Shown piece after piece: positions 1 through 9,050 of a stretch of 64,000 nucleotides of DNA. The notes under the pieces were generated by a model. The model made no database searches. It was not told the origin of the DNA and saw nothing but the letters and a program-made list of their open reading frames with translations. Position numbers and translations under genes: made by a program. Each line of letters begins with the position of its first letter. Positions within the stretch are counted from its first letter, which is position 1. Origin of the DNA: Pseudomonas fulva (GTDB taxonomy: Bacteria; Pseudomonadota; Gammaproteobacteria; Pseudomonadales; Pseudomonadaceae); assembly GCF_015680705.1 (NCBI RefSeq), contig NZ_JADNYP010000002.1:186001-250000 (forward strand). Reading direction: 5' to 3'.

Positions 1-1242
1 GCAGAGACCGGCTACATAATAGGCAGGCGCCATCGGGCTCAACTTGAGCAGCGCGGTGACCACCATCGGAGTCAGGCCACCGAAGATGGCGTAGGCCAGG
101 TTGTAGGAGAACGACAGGCCGCTGAAACGCACCATGGGCGGAAACGCCTTGACCATCACATAGGGCACGGCGCCGACGATGCCCACGCACAGGCCAGTCA
201 CGGCATACAATGGGAAAAGCAGGTCGGGGCGGCTCGCCAGGCTGTGGTAGAAGATCCACGAGCTGGCCAGCAACAGCAGGCTGCCGACGATGAACACCCG
301 CCCGGCCCCCAGGCGATCGGCCAACGAACCGGCGACGATGCAGCCGAGGCTGAGCAGGACGATCGCCAGGCTATTGGCCATGAGCGAGTCGGTCGGGCTC
401 ACCTGATAGAGACTTTGCAACAGGGCCGGGGTCATGAGGATCACCACCACGATGCCGGCCGACAGCAGCCAGGTCAGCAGCATGGACAGGATGATCGCGC
501 CGCGATGATCGCGCAGCACCGCGCGCAGGGGCAGCTCTTCGGCCAGGGCCTTGCGTGCCTGCATCTCGGCGAACACCGGGGTTTCGTGCAGCCAACGTCG
601 CAGGTAGACCGAGAACAGGCCGAACACACCGCCGAGCAGGAACGGGATACGCCAGGCATACTCGGCGACTTCGTCCGGGCTGTAGATGCCGTTGATCAGC
701 GTCGCCACCAACGAGCCGAGCAGGATGCCCGAAGTCAAGCCGGCGGTCAGGGTACCGCAGGCATAGCCAGTATTGCGCTCGGGCACGTGTTCGGACACGA
801 ATACCCAAGCCCCGGGGACTTCGCCGCCGATGGCCGCGCCCTGGATGACCCGCATCAGCAACAGCAGGATCGGGGCCAGCAGGCCAATCTGCTGATAGGT
901 TGGCAGCAGCCCCATCACCAGGGTGGGCAGGGCCATCATGAAGATGCTCAAGGTGAACATCTTCTTGCGTCCGAGCAAGTCACCGAAGTGGGCCATGACG
1001 ATCCCGCCCAAGGGACGCGCCAGATAACCCGCAGCGAAGATGCCGAAGGTCTGCATCAGGCGCAGCCACTCGGGCATGTCGGCTGGAAAGAACAATTTGC
1101 CGACCACCGTGGCGAAGAACACGAAGATGATGAAATCGTAGAATTCCAGGGCACCGCCAAGCGCCGACAGGGAAAGGGTCTTGTAGTCGCTGCGGGTCAG
1201 CGGCCGTGGAGGCTGCTCGATACTGCTCGGCACGGAAGTCAT
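1..1242 (-). CDS. MFS transporter, metabolite:H+ symporter type (3' end outside window)
   Basis: Inner-membrane transporter, read from the right and running off the left edge, so its C-terminus is missing. The visible N-terminal part carries the MHS-family pattern: GGALEFYDF in helix 1 near residue 35, then ARPLGGIVMAHFGDLLGRK in the loop between helices 2 and 3 near residue 80. This is the group of ProP, KgtP and ShiA, which take up organic acids or compatible solutes with protons. The substrate cannot be told. ATG at 1242 is chosen because an AGAG lies about 9 bases upstream; an in-frame ATG at 1263 would add seven residues. The next gene is divergent, so the gap of about 260 bases holds both promoters. 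Confidence 0.85.
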   Translation of the reverse strand, partial: MTSVPSSIEQPPRPLTRSDYKTLSLSALGGALEFYDFIIFVFFATVVGKLFFPADMPEWLRLMQTFGIFAAGYLARPLGGIVMAHFGDLLGRKKMFTLSIFMMALPTLVMGLLPTYQQIGLLAPILLLLMRVIQGAAIGGEVPGAWVFVSEHVPERNTGYACGTLTAGLTSGILLGSLVATLINGIYSPDEVAEYAWRIPFLLGGVFGLFSVYLRRWLHETPVFAEMQARKALAEELPLRAVLRDHRGAIILSMLLTWLLSAGIVVVILMTPALLQSLYQVSPTDSLMANSLAIVLLSLGCIVAGSLADRLGAGRVFIVGSLLLLASSWIFYHSLASRPDLLFPLYAVTGLCVGIVGAVPYVMVKAFPPMVRFSGLSFSYNLAYAIFGGLTPMVVTALLKLSPMAPAYYVAGLC

Positions 1243-1504
1243 CGGATTCTCTATCGGGCTCATGCAGGCCGCTCGTATTGCGGCTTCTGGTGGAAAACGG
1301 CCAAGATAGCAAATTGCCGAGCGAGGCTCATAGCGCCCAGGAAACCGCAAGATTGGTTTCCCCTGGAGCGGACCTGCCGGCTGCAGTTGTTCGCCCAGGC
1401 GCCCGCCGAGGCAAAATCAGCGTAGTATGTTTTGCTGAACGGTTTTCCACGATGTCCGTCCAAGCGCCAACAACGAAGCGTCACGGGTCAGAGGCCCCCA
1501 CGGC

Positions 1505-1903
1505 ATGATTGAGCTCGAACAAGAAGATCCCATTCCGCAAGGCGACCTGGCCTTGCAGATCACCGCACTACCTAGGGAAACCAACGGTTTCGGCGATATC
1601 TTCGGCGGTTGGCTGGTCGCCCAGATGGACCTCGCCGGCACCGCCATGGCCAGCCGTGTGGCCGGTGGTCGCGTCGCCACGGTCGCGATCGACCGCATGA
1701 CCTTCCTGATACCCGTGGCCGTTGGTGCCCAGCTCTCGTTCTATACCCAGACCCTGGAGATCGGTCGTAGCTCGATCCGCATGATGGTCGAGGTGTGGAG
1801 CGATGACCCGCTGTCGAGCGAATGGCGCAAGGTGACCGAAGCGGTGTTCGTGTTCGTGGCCATCGATGGCAGTGGTCGTACCCGTTCGGTGCCCCGCCGC
1901 TGA
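1505..1903 (+). CDS. Acyl-CoA thioesterase, YciA-like single hotdog domain
   Basis: A 132-residue protein made of one hotdog domain, probably cytoplasmic and hydrolysing acyl-CoA thioesters. The diagnostic segment is NGFGDIFGGWLVAQMD near residues 27–42, where the N…GDIFGGW pattern forms the catalytic region of YciA-type enzymes. Length matches YciA. AGAGG precedes the ATG. It is followed 64 bases later by the mutarotase on the same strand, so the two may be co-transcribed, although their roles are not obviously linked. A second, different hotdog thioesterase occurs at 29571–30056. Confidence 0.85.
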   Translation: MIELEQEDPIPQGDLALQITALPRETNGFGDIFGGWLVAQMDLAGTAMASRVAGGRVATVAIDRMTFLIPVAVGAQLSFYTQTLEIGRSSIRMMVEVWSDDPLSSEWRKVTEAVFVFVAIDGSGRTRSVPRR

Positions 1904-1967
1904 AAACCTGACGACGATGGCTTCGTGCCCAGGCATCAGGGCCAGTACAATTCAACGAGAGACGAGC

Positions 1968-2876
1968 ATGGCTAGCGCAAAGGTCGAAGTAGAGCGACAC
2001 GGCGAACTCAACTGCTGGCGCATTACCAGCGCACATGCCGAGCTGCTGGTGGCCCAGCAGGGCGCGCAGGTGCTGAGCTACCAGCGATTGGGTCAGCCGC
2101 CCTTGTTGTGGCTGAGCGACCAGGCCATCTTCCGCGCAGGCAAGTCGGTGCGTGCCGGTGTGCCGATCTGCTGGCCCTGGTTCGGCAACCTGCAGCGCAA
2201 CCCGTCATCGGTCCGCGCCATGTACCTTGGCGAGGCAGCACCAGCCCATGGCCTGGCCCGGACCCGCGACTGGCAGTTGCTGGGCATCGACCAGGCGGGG
2301 GATGCCTTGCGTATCGAGCTGCGCCTGCCCGAAGCCGAAGGCCAGCTGCCGGACTGGCCACACACGGTCGAACTGCAACTGCTGATCGAGCTGGACGATC
2401 ATCTGCGACTGACGCTCACCAGCCATAACCGGGGACAAGACAGCGTTACCCTCAGCCAGGCCCTGCACAGCTACTTCGCAGTCAGCGACGTGCGCCAGGT
2501 ACATGTCGAAGGCGTCGAGGGCCTCGACTACATCGAGACCCTGGCCGACTGGCAACGACGTACACAGCAAGGCTCGCTGGGCTTTTCCGGCGAGACCGAC
2601 CGTATCTACCTGCACGCCCCCGAACGCCTGGGCATCGTCGATCCGCGCTGGAACCGGCGGATCAGCCTGCAGACCAGCGGCTCGCGCTCGGCGGTCATCT
2701 GGAACCCCTGGACCGAGCGGGCGCGCGAACTGCCAGACATGGCCGATGATGGCTGGCAGCGCATGCTGTGCATCGAGACCGCGAACGCCTGGGACGATGT
2801 GGTGACTCTGGCCCCCGGCGGCGAACATTCACTGAGCGTCAGGATCACCAGCGAAGAGCTTCAGGCCCAACCCTGA
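1968..2876 (+). CDS. yeaD: D-hexose-6-phosphate mutarotase (aldose 1-epimerase family)
   Basis: A 302-residue cytoplasmic protein of the galactose-mutarotase fold, related to E. coli YeaD, which interconverts anomers of glucose 6-phosphate and similar sugars. Recognisable are GVPICWPWFG near residue 63, APAHGLARTRDW near residue 90 with the conserved active-site His and Arg, and QALHSYFAVSD near residue 163. ATG 1968 is preceded by a purine-rich GAGAGACGAG; upstream in-frame codons back to 1866 lie inside the preceding gene and lack a ribosome site. The length fits the family. Confidence 0.87.
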   Translation: MASAKVEVERHGELNCWRITSAHAELLVAQQGAQVLSYQRLGQPPLLWLSDQAIFRAGKSVRAGVPICWPWFGNLQRNPSSVRAMYLGEAAPAHGLARTRDWQLLGIDQAGDALRIELRLPEAEGQLPDWPHTVELQLLIELDDHLRLTLTSHNRGQDSVTLSQALHSYFAVSDVRQVHVEGVEGLDYIETLADWQRRTQQGSLGFSGETDRIYLHAPERLGIVDPRWNRRISLQTSGSRSAVIWNPWTERARELPDMADDGWQRMLCIETANAWDDVVTLAPGGEHSLSVRITSEELQAQP

Positions 2877-2934
2877 GATCGCCGGCCGGAGCAGCCGCCG
2901 CCGGGACGCCGGAGCGCCCCGCGGGCTCTTCGAA

Positions 2935-3468
2935 TCAGAGGTCGGCATCCTCCACCACGCGGACCTTGCCGGCATCGAGCGCATAGGCGGCATCGGCCAG
3001 GTCATTGCTGACCTTTTCGATCTTCAGCGTTCCGCTGACCCACAGCGGCGTATAGATATCGTCGATCCTCAGGCCCTTGGGATAGCGCACCAGCACCAGC
3101 TGGTTCGGCGGCGGCGGCGGAACATGGATGCAGGCCCCCGGATAAGGCACGAGGAAGAACAGGGTGCTGTTGCCCTTGGCATCGCTCTCCAGCGGGACCG
3201 GATAGCCACCAAGGCGGATCTGCTTGCCGTCGAGCCTGGCCACGGTCCTGGTGGAGTACATGACCGCTGGCAAGCCCTTGCCTTGCTTGAGGCCACCCTT
3301 CTCGGTGAACGTACCCTGGGCTTCGGGCGAGTCGTGGTCGATTTCCGGCATCTGCTCCAAGGCTTGCTGGTCCGATCGGGGCATCAGTTCCAGCCAGTCG
3401 GTCTCGGGCAGTTCGGCATGAGCCAGAGTGCTGGCCAGCAACAGGGAGATCAGGAAGGGAACGCGCAT
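2935..3468 (-). CDS. Secreted DUF3299-type protein
   Basis: A 177-residue protein with a clear Sec signal peptide (MRVPFLISLLLASTLAHA), so it acts in the periplasm. The mature part contains the pattern PYPGACIHVPPPPPNQLV near residue 110, with a single Cys beside a proline run, as in the DUF3299 family; the function of that family is unknown to me. ATG 3468 is chosen because it starts exactly at the signal peptide; a longer frame to 3516 would bury it. The next gene on the same strand ends 48 bases upstream, so co-transcription is possible. Confidence 0.78.
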   Translation of the reverse strand: MRVPFLISLLLASTLAHAELPETDWLELMPRSDQQALEQMPEIDHDSPEAQGTFTEKGGLKQGKGLPAVMYSTRTVARLDGKQIRLGGYPVPLESDAKGNSTLFFLVPYPGACIHVPPPPPNQLVLVRYPKGLRIDDIYTPLWVSGTLKIEKVSNDLADAAYALDAGKVRVVEDADL

Positions 3469-3516
3469 GGGGAAGGCTCGGCAACTCGAATGAATTGCCG
3501 GGCATTCTAGCCGCAA

Positions 3517-3762
3517 TCAGCGTTTCTTGATGAACCCGTAGATCACCAGAAGAATGATGGCACCGACCAATGCACCAAAGAACCCGGCGGCTTCGCCAGC
3601 TCGGTAGATGCCCAGCGCCTGGCCACCATAGGTAGCGAGCAGCGAGCCGGCGATGCCGAGGAGGATGGTCATGATCCAGCCCATGCTGTCGTCTCCGGGT
3701 TTCAGGAAACGAGCCAGCAGGCCTACGATCAAGCCGATGAAGATGGTTCCGATGATGCCCAT
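3517..3762 (-). CDS. GlsB/YeaQ/YmgE-family stress-response membrane protein
   Basis: An 81-residue, almost wholly hydrophobic protein with three predicted membrane helices separated by short glycine-rich turns (IFIGLIVGLLARFLKPG, then MTILLGIAGSLLATYGG, then FFGALVGAIILLVIYGF) and a basic KKR end. The pattern and size match the transglycosylase-associated GlsB/YeaQ group, small inner-membrane proteins induced by envelope or acid stress; biochemical function is unknown. ATG 3762 has AGAGG seven bases upstream. Confidence 0.87.
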   Translation of the reverse strand: MGIIGTIFIGLIVGLLARFLKPGDDSMGWIMTILLGIAGSLLATYGGQALGIYRAGEAAGFFGALVGAIILLVIYGFIKKR

Positions 3763-3856
3763 GACAATTCCTCTGCGATGAAGTGGAACAGACCGAAGCC
3801 GAACAGCGCTTCGGCGTGTTGCCATTTCAGAGGGTCGCTTGGCGACGGAGGTTCCA

Positions 3857-4939
3857 TCAGTTGCCGATCAGCGTCTCTACTTCGTCGATCCGCGCGCGCA
3901 GGGTAGGCAGGTCCACGCAACGCAGGGTGGCATGGCCTACCTTGCGCCCGGCCTTGAAGGCCTTGCCATAGTCATGCAGATGGCAGCCGTCGATGGCGAT
4001 GACCTTTTCCGCCGCCGGCACTTCACCGATGAAGTTGAGCATGGCGCTCTCGCCGACCTTGGCGGTCGAGCCGAGCGGCAGGCCGGCCACTGCGCGCAAG
4101 TGGTTCTCGAACTGGCTGCATTCGGCGCCTTCGATGGTCCAGTGCCCGGAGTTGTGCACCCGTGGAGCGATTTCGTTGGCCTTGAGACCGCCGTCGACCT
4201 CGAAGAACTCGAAAGCCATGACGCCAACGTAGTCTAGTCGCTCCAGCACACGTGCGACATAGTCTTCGGCCAGCGCCTGCAGCGGGTGCGCCTGGCTGGC
4301 CACGGATAGACGCAGGATGCCGCTTTCGTGGGTGTTGTGTACCAGCGGGTAGAAGCGCGTCTGGCCATCACGGGCACGTACGGCGATCAGCGAGACCTCG
4401 CCGGAGAACGGCACGAAGCCTTCCAACAGGCACGGCACGCTGCCAAGTTCGGCGAAGGTGCCTGCAACGTCCTCGGCGCTGCGCAGGACCTTCTGGCCCT
4501 TGCCGTCATAGCCCAGGGTACGGGTCTTGAGCACTGCCGGCAGGCCAATGCTGGCCACGGCGGCCTCCAGGTCCGCCTGGGACTGGATATCGGCGAAGGC
4601 AGGCGTCGGGATGCCCAGGTCGCGGAACATGCTCTTCTCGAACAACCGGTCGCGCGCGATGCGCAGGGCCTCGGCACTGGGGTAGACCGGCACGAACTGC
4701 GAAAGGAAGGCTACCGTCTCGGCCGGAACGCTTTCGAACTCGAAGGTCACCAGGTCTACCTGGTCGGCCAGCCGACGCAGGTGCTCCTGGTCGTCGTAGT
4801 CGGCACGCAGGTGCTCGCCGAGGCGGGCGGCGCAAGCATCCGCAGCCGGATCCAGGAAAGCGAAGTCCATGCCCAGCGGAGTCCCCGCCAGGGCCAGCAT
4901 GCGGCCCAGCTGGCCACCCCCGATTACACCGATCTTCAT
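3857..4939 (-). CDS. purK: N5-carboxyaminoimidazole ribonucleotide synthase
   Basis: PurK (360 residues) carboxylates AIR with ATP and bicarbonate to N5-CAIR in de novo purine synthesis; PurE then moves the carboxylate. The N-terminal MKIGVIGGGQLGRMLALAG nucleotide-binding segment is diagnostic and the ATP-grasp region follows (LKTRTLGYDGKGQ near residue 144, then NEIAPRVHNSGHWT near residue 258). Start ATG 4939 has a strong GAGGAG site and lies 11 bases after the purE stop, giving a purE–purK operon. Length agrees with the family. Confidence 0.97.
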   Translation of the reverse strand: MKIGVIGGGQLGRMLALAGTPLGMDFAFLDPAADACAARLGEHLRADYDDQEHLRRLADQVDLVTFEFESVPAETVAFLSQFVPVYPSAEALRIARDRLFEKSMFRDLGIPTPAFADIQSQADLEAAVASIGLPAVLKTRTLGYDGKGQKVLRSAEDVAGTFAELGSVPCLLEGFVPFSGEVSLIAVRARDGQTRFYPLVHNTHESGILRLSVASQAHPLQALAEDYVARVLERLDYVGVMAFEFFEVDGGLKANEIAPRVHNSGHWTIEGAECSQFENHLRAVAGLPLGSTAKVGESAMLNFIGEVPAAEKVIAIDGCHLHDYGKAFKAGRKVGHATLRCVDLPTLRARIDEVETLIGN

Positions 4940-4950
4940 GTCGACTCTCC

Positions 4951-5442
4951 TCAGGCCTGGCGCGGATCCGGATTGTCCAGGACGGTTTCGGTCTGTTCGT
5001 TGCGGAACCGCTTGAGCGCCGCGTGATAGTCCGGATACTTGGCGCCCAGGATGCTGGCGGACAGCAAGGCGGCATTGATCGCCCCGGCCTTGCCAATGGC
5101 CAGAGTAGCCACCGGGACGCCGGCCGGCATCTGCACGATCGACAAGAGCGAATCGACACCGGACAGCATCGATGATTGCACCGGCACGCCAAGCACCGGC
5201 AGGTGGGTCTTGGCAGCGCACATGCCAGGCAGATGGGCTGCGCCACCGGCTCCGGCGATGATCACCTCGATGCCACGCTCCTCGGCCTGCTCGGCATACT
5301 GGAACAGCAAGTCCGGGGTACGGTGGGCGGAAACCACCTTCACCTCGTAGGGAATGCCGAGTTTCTCCAGCATATCGGCGGTGTGGCTAAGGGTGGACCA
5401 ATCGGACTTGGAGCCCATGATCACGCCAACCAGTGCACTCAT
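4951..5442 (-). CDS. purE: 5-(carboxyamino)imidazole ribonucleotide mutase
   Basis: PurE (163 residues) converts N5-CAIR to CAIR. It opens with [14 protein letters not shown], the phosphate-binding SDxxT segment, followed by SAHRTPDLL near residue 44 with the catalytic His, and [11 protein letters not shown] near residue 70. ATG 5442 has AGGAGAGG upstream. An in-frame ATG at 5520 would add 26 residues, but it overlaps a hairpin and is not family-like. First gene of the purEK operon. Confidence 0.97.
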   Translation of the reverse strand: MSALVGVIMGSKSDWSTLSHTADMLEKLGIPYEVKVVSAHRTPDLLFQYAEQAEERGIEVIIAGAGGAAHLPGMCAAKTHLPVLGVPVQSSMLSGVDSLLSIVQMPAGVPVATLAIGKAGAINAALLSASILGAKYPDYHAALKRFRNEQTETVLDNPDPRQA

Positions 5443-5579
5443 CGTCGAGCCTCTCCTGTAAGCGCCACGCGGCGCACCAAAAGCAACAAGCCACGCTCGG
5501 GTACCGGCGTGGCTTGTCATACGGATTCAGAATCGACCGAGTGGTCGAAGGCGCGGGATTATAGCCTATGCCCTGGCAT
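5443..5579 (-). promoter_or_regulatory. purEK promoter and structured leader
   Basis: Read leftward, a perfect TATAAT (complement of 5558–5563) precedes a leader of roughly 110 bases. Directly upstream of it a 12-bp inverted repeat (5568–5579, arms ATGCC/GGCAT) lies between the -10 and the expected -35, which is itself poor. The leader contains a small hairpin and a perfect 11-bp stem (5486–5496 with 5507–5517, loop of 10). The stem is followed on the transcript by TTGCTTTTGG, a weak terminator-like run. Operator and attenuator roles are inference. Confidence 0.5.
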
Positions 5580-5702
5580 GCCGCCCACCCCCGCAAGGCA
5601 CTTGCCAGACAAGCAGCCCATGCCGACGACGAAGCCTTTCCGGCTGCCTGCCTGGCCGCGGTGGTTCTAGCCTCGAGGTCCCCTTCCGCCATGGAGACTC
5701 CC

Positions 5703-6326
5703 ATGTCCAGACGAATCCTCATGTTCCTTTTCCTGCTGGGTGCGTTGCCCCTGGCACCTGCCACGGCAGCGCGCTCGCTGGTCGTGACGGTCTACCCTCA
5801 CGATGAAATGCGCGACCTCAGCGATGGCCAGCTGCGCGAAGCGTATTTCCAGCATTGGCTCGACGAAATGCGCAGCTTCACCCACCATCCCATCGAACTG
5901 GTCTTCAGGCGTGATGTACCGGGCATCACCGACATGGACTATACCGGCCTAGGCTCCCAGCAGATCCTCGAGCGGTTCACCGAGGAGCTCGGCTTTCGCT
6001 CGGCCAATCGGCCTTTTTCCTTTCTCGACAAGCACCTGCTGCTGACCCGCGGCGTCTATGACCGCACGGGGCTGAACTACAATGCCGGGCTGGCGCGCTA
6101 CAAGGGCACCACGGCGATTGCCTCGCTGGATGCTTATAGCGCGCCGGCCCATGAGATCGGCCACCTGCTCGGCGCCACCCATGAACAGGCCGAACTCAGG
6201 TTCAACGGCTGGGTCTGTGAAACCTACACCCACCCGCGGGTGCCGCTGCGCTCGAACTGCTATCGCTACAGCGACGCCAATCGGTCGAACATCGTCGACT
6301 ACCTGCGCGCCAACTCAGGTGCCTGA
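5703..6326 (+). CDS. Secreted metzincin-like zinc metalloprotease homologue
   Basis: A 207-residue protein with a signal peptide (residues 1–20, cleavage after ATA). It carries the zincin motif HEIGHLLGATH near residue 150, an HExxHxxGxxH pattern binding zinc through three His as in reprolysin- and astacin-type metzincins. Two later cysteines (C171 and C187 region) could form a disulfide in the periplasm. There is no methionine after the zinc motif, so the canonical Met-turn is absent. ATG 5703 follows GGAGACTCCC; another ATG lies four codons upstream. The gene ends inside the convergent LysR gene by 12 bases. Substrate unknown. Confidence 0.7.
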   Translation: MSRRILMFLFLLGALPLAPATAARSLVVTVYPHDEMRDLSDGQLREAYFQHWLDEMRSFTHHPIELVFRRDVPGITDMDYTGLGSQQILERFTEELGFRSANRPFSFLDKHLLLTRGVYDRTGLNYNAGLARYKGTTAIASLDAYSAPAHEIGHLLGATHEQAELRFNGWVCETYTHPRVPLRSNCYRYSDANRSNIVDYLRANSGA

Positions 6327-7235
6327 AGCCTCGCCCGCGACATTCGAGGCTTCCAATTTGCGCCACAGCAGGCGGACGTTGGCCTTGCGCACCAGCGCGC
6401 AGCGGTACAGCCTGATTTCCAGCGGAACGTGCCAATGGCTTGCTCCGCAGACCGCAAGCTCGCCGCGTTCGAGCTCGGCACGTACCGACAGGCGAGGCAC
6501 CCAGGCGATGCCCAGCCCCTCCAGTGCCATGCTCTTGAGACTGTCGGCCATCGCGGTCTCATACACCGTGGTATAGCGCAACTTGCGCTGGCGCAGCAGC
6601 AGGTTGACCGAGCGTCCCAGGAAGGCCCCAGCGCTGTAGGCCAGCAGGGGCACGCTGCCGTCGCTCTCCAGGTCGAAGAGCGGCTGCCCTTGGACATCAA
6701 CGGCGCAGACCGGAAGCATTTCGGTCGTGCCCATGTGCAGCGAAGGAAAGATCTCGGCATCCATCTGCAGTGCCGCATCCGGATCGTAGAAGGCCAGCAT
6801 CAAGTCGCAGCCGCCTTCGCGCAAGGCATGCACCGCATCGCCGACGTTGGTCGCCACCAGGCGCGTGGCGATGTTCAGGCCGTCATTGCGCAGCTGAGCG
6901 ACCCAACGCGGGAAGAAACCCAAGGCCAGCGAATGGGCCGCGGCAATCTGCACGACCTCCCCCTGGCCGCCCTCCAGATGATGGAGATGGCGGAGAACTT
7001 CGGCCAACTGGTCGACAACCGTACGCGCCGTTACAAGGAACAGCTGGCCCGCCTCGGTCAGCTCGATCGGCGTCCGGGATCTGTTCACCAAGGTCAGGCC
7101 CAATGCCGCTTCCAGGCTGCGAATACGCCGGCTGAAAGCCGGCTGGGTCACGAAGCGTTTTTCCGCTGCCTGGGAAAAGCTACGGGTCGCGGCCAAGGCG
7201 CTGAAATCTTCCAACCACTTGCTTTCAAGGTTCAT
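6315..7235 (-). CDS. LysR-family regulator, HypT/YjiE-like
   Basis: A 306-residue LysR regulator with N-terminal winged helix (residues 4–62, FSQAAEKRFVTQPAFSRRIRSLE) and a LysR substrate domain. The opening LESKWLEDF, the IAAAHSLALGF stretch near residue 98 and the spacing resemble E. coli HypT (YjiE/QseD), a hypochlorite-responsive LysR protein. HypT senses through methionine oxidation; whether this protein does is not visible. It is divergent from aspA with a 180-base gap holding a LysR-type inverted repeat, so aspA regulation is a reasonable guess. Confidence 0.85.
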   Translation of the reverse strand: MNLESKWLEDFSALAATRSFSQAAEKRFVTQPAFSRRIRSLEAALGLTLVNRSRTPIELTEAGQLFLVTARTVVDQLAEVLRHLHHLEGGQGEVVQIAAAHSLALGFFPRWVAQLRNDGLNIATRLVATNVGDAVHALREGGCDLMLAFYDPDAALQMDAEIFPSLHMGTTEMLPVCAVDVQGQPLFDLESDGSVPLLAYSAGAFLGRSVNLLLRQRKLRYTTVYETAMADSLKSMALEGLGIAWVPRLSVRAELERGELAVCGASHWHVPLEIRLYRCALVRKANVRLLWRKLEASNVAGEASGT

Positions 7236-7302
7236 GCACTTGCCTCGCGGAATGCACCAGAATGGAACACGCTCGAAACCAGTCTGGCGTCACACTCATC
7301 AT

Positions 7303-7319
7303 TATGCCGTTTGTGCATA
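7303..7319. promoter_or_regulatory. LysR-type operator between the HypT-like gene and aspA
   Basis: A perfect inverted repeat, TATGC-N7-GCATA, that also satisfies the T-N11-A LysR box rule (T at 7305, A at 7317). It lies 68 bases upstream of the regulator start and 97 upstream of the aspA start, where a shared operator of a divergent LysR pair would sit. Assignment to the adjacent regulator is inference. Confidence 0.45.
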
Positions 7320-7415
7320 GGTTAGCGTGCAACAGCATTGGCCGACAATCGCTGCTAACCCTAGGATTGGCGCCATTCCGGCATGTGCCGGGCCTAAATC
7401 GAGATGATATCCGTC

Positions 7416-8840
7416 ATGTCCTCCGCTGCATCGTTCCGCGTCGAAAAAGACCTGCTTGGTACCCTTGAAGTCCCTGCCGATGCCTATTACGGCATCCAGA
7501 CCTTGCGCGCCGTCAACAACTTCCACCTGTCCGGCGTGCCGCTGTCGCACTATCCGAAGCTGGTGGTCGGCCTGGCGATGGTCAAGCAGGCCGCCGCCGA
7601 TGCGAACCGCGAACTGGGCCACCTGAGCGACGCCAAGCACGCTGCCATCAGCGAAGCCTGTGCCCGCCTGATCCGGGGCGACTTCCATGAGCAGTTCGTG
7701 GTGGACATGATCCAGGGTGGCGCCGGCACCTCGACCAACATGAATGCCAACGAGGTCATCGCCAATATCGCGCTGGAGGCCATGGGCCGGCAGAAAGGCG
7801 AATATCAGTACCTGCACCCGAACAATGACGTGAACATGGCGCAGTCGACCAACGACGCCTATCCGACCGCCATTCGCCTGGGCCTGCTGCTGGGTCATGA
7901 CGCCTTGCTGGCCAGCCTCGACAGCCTGATCCAGGCCTTCGCTGCCAAGGGCCAGGAGTTCGACCATGTCCTGAAGATGGGCCGCACCCAGCTGCAGGAC
8001 GCCGTGCCGATGACGCTCGGCCAGGAATTCCGCGCCTTCGCCACCACCTTGACCGAAGACCTCAACCGCCTGCGCAGCCTGGCGCCGGAACTGCTGACCG
8101 AAGTCAACCTGGGGGGCACCGCCATCGGTACCGGAATCAACGCCGATCCGGGCTACCAGGCCCTGGCCGTACAGCGCCTGGCATTGATCAGCGGCCAGCC
8201 GCTGGTACCGGCTGCCGACCTCATCGAAGCCACCTCCGACATGGGTGCCTTCGTGTTGTTCTCTGGCATGCTCAAGCGCACCGCGGTCAAGCTGTCGAAG
8301 ATCTGCAACGACCTGCGCCTGCTGTCCAGCGGCCCGCGCACCGGCATCAACGAAATCAACCTGCCAGCGCGCCAGCCGGGCAGCTCGATCATGCCAGGCA
8401 AGGTCAACCCGGTAATCCCGGAAGCGGTCAACCAGGTGGCCTTCGCCATCATGGGTAACGACCTGGCCCTGACCATGGCTGCCGAAGGTGGCCAACTGCA
8501 GCTCAACGTCATGGAGCCGCTGATCGCCTACAAGATCTTCGACTCGATCCGCCTGCTGCAGCGCGCCATGGACATGCTGCGCGAGCACTGCATCGTCGGC
8601 ATCACCGCCAACGAACAGCGTTGCCGTGAACTGGTCGAGCACTCCATCGGCCTGGTTACCGCCCTGAACCCCTATATCGGCTACGAGAATTCCACCCGTA
8701 TCGCCCGTGTTGCCCTGGAAAGCGGTCGTGGCGTGCTGGAACTGGTTCGCGAGGAAGGCCTGCTGGACGACGCGATGCTCGATGACATCCTGCGTCCAGA
8801 AAACATGATTGCACCCCGCCTGGTTCCGCTGAAGGCGTGA
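7416..8840 (+). CDS. aspA: Aspartate ammonia-lyase
   Basis: Aspartase (474 residues) deaminates L-aspartate to fumarate and ammonia in the cytoplasm. It has the fumarase/aspartase signature GSSIMPGKVNP near residue 323 with the flexible catalytic serine loop, and upstream TSTNMNANEV near residue 106 and NDVNMAQSTND near residue 140 that line the active site. ATG 7416 is preferred; an ATG four codons upstream at 7404 has no better ribosome site. A strong terminator follows, so it is probably monocistronic. Confidence 0.96.
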   Translation: MSSAASFRVEKDLLGTLEVPADAYYGIQTLRAVNNFHLSGVPLSHYPKLVVGLAMVKQAAADANRELGHLSDAKHAAISEACARLIRGDFHEQFVVDMIQGGAGTSTNMNANEVIANIALEAMGRQKGEYQYLHPNNDVNMAQSTNDAYPTAIRLGLLLGHDALLASLDSLIQAFAAKGQEFDHVLKMGRTQLQDAVPMTLGQEFRAFATTLTEDLNRLRSLAPELLTEVNLGGTAIGTGINADPGYQALAVQRLALISGQPLVPAADLIEATSDMGAFVLFSGMLKRTAVKLSKICNDLRLLSSGPRTGINEINLPARQPGSSIMPGKVNPVIPEAVNQVAFAIMGNDLALTMAAEGGQLQLNVMEPLIAYKIFDSIRLLQRAMDMLREHCIVGITANEQRCRELVEHSIGLVTALNPYIGYENSTRIARVALESGRGVLELVREEGLLDDAMLDDILRPENMIAPRLVPLKA

Positions 8841-8898
8841 CCAGGTCGTTGTAGACAGTCTCACCAGGTCGAGGGACTAGACACCTCTCAACCTTTCC

Positions 8899-8931
8899 AA
8901 GGCCCGAGCCCATGCTCCGGGCCTTTTTTTT
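8899..8931 (+). terminator. Rho-independent terminator of aspA
   Basis: GGCCCGAG pairs with CTCCGGGCC around a six-base loop and is followed by eight T residues. It lies 60 bases after the aspA stop in the aspA direction. Confidence 0.85.
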
Positions 8932-9050
8932 GCCTGAGGATGTCCACGGCTGCAGGGCGGCGCGTTCGGCAAAGAGTGGCCCGGGGTAACAGGGGGGTTC
9001 GGCACGCTACTTGCTGCATGATGTGTCCCAGTCCAACGGGATCCTCCAGC

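Noticed and set aside
5443..5520. N-terminal extension of PurE from ATG 5520
   Set aside because: Crosses the leader hairpin, has no ribosome site and is not family-like; ATG 5442 has a strong site.
7302..8864. 520-codon open frame on the minus strand
   Set aside because: Antisense to aspA; shadow frame without motifs.
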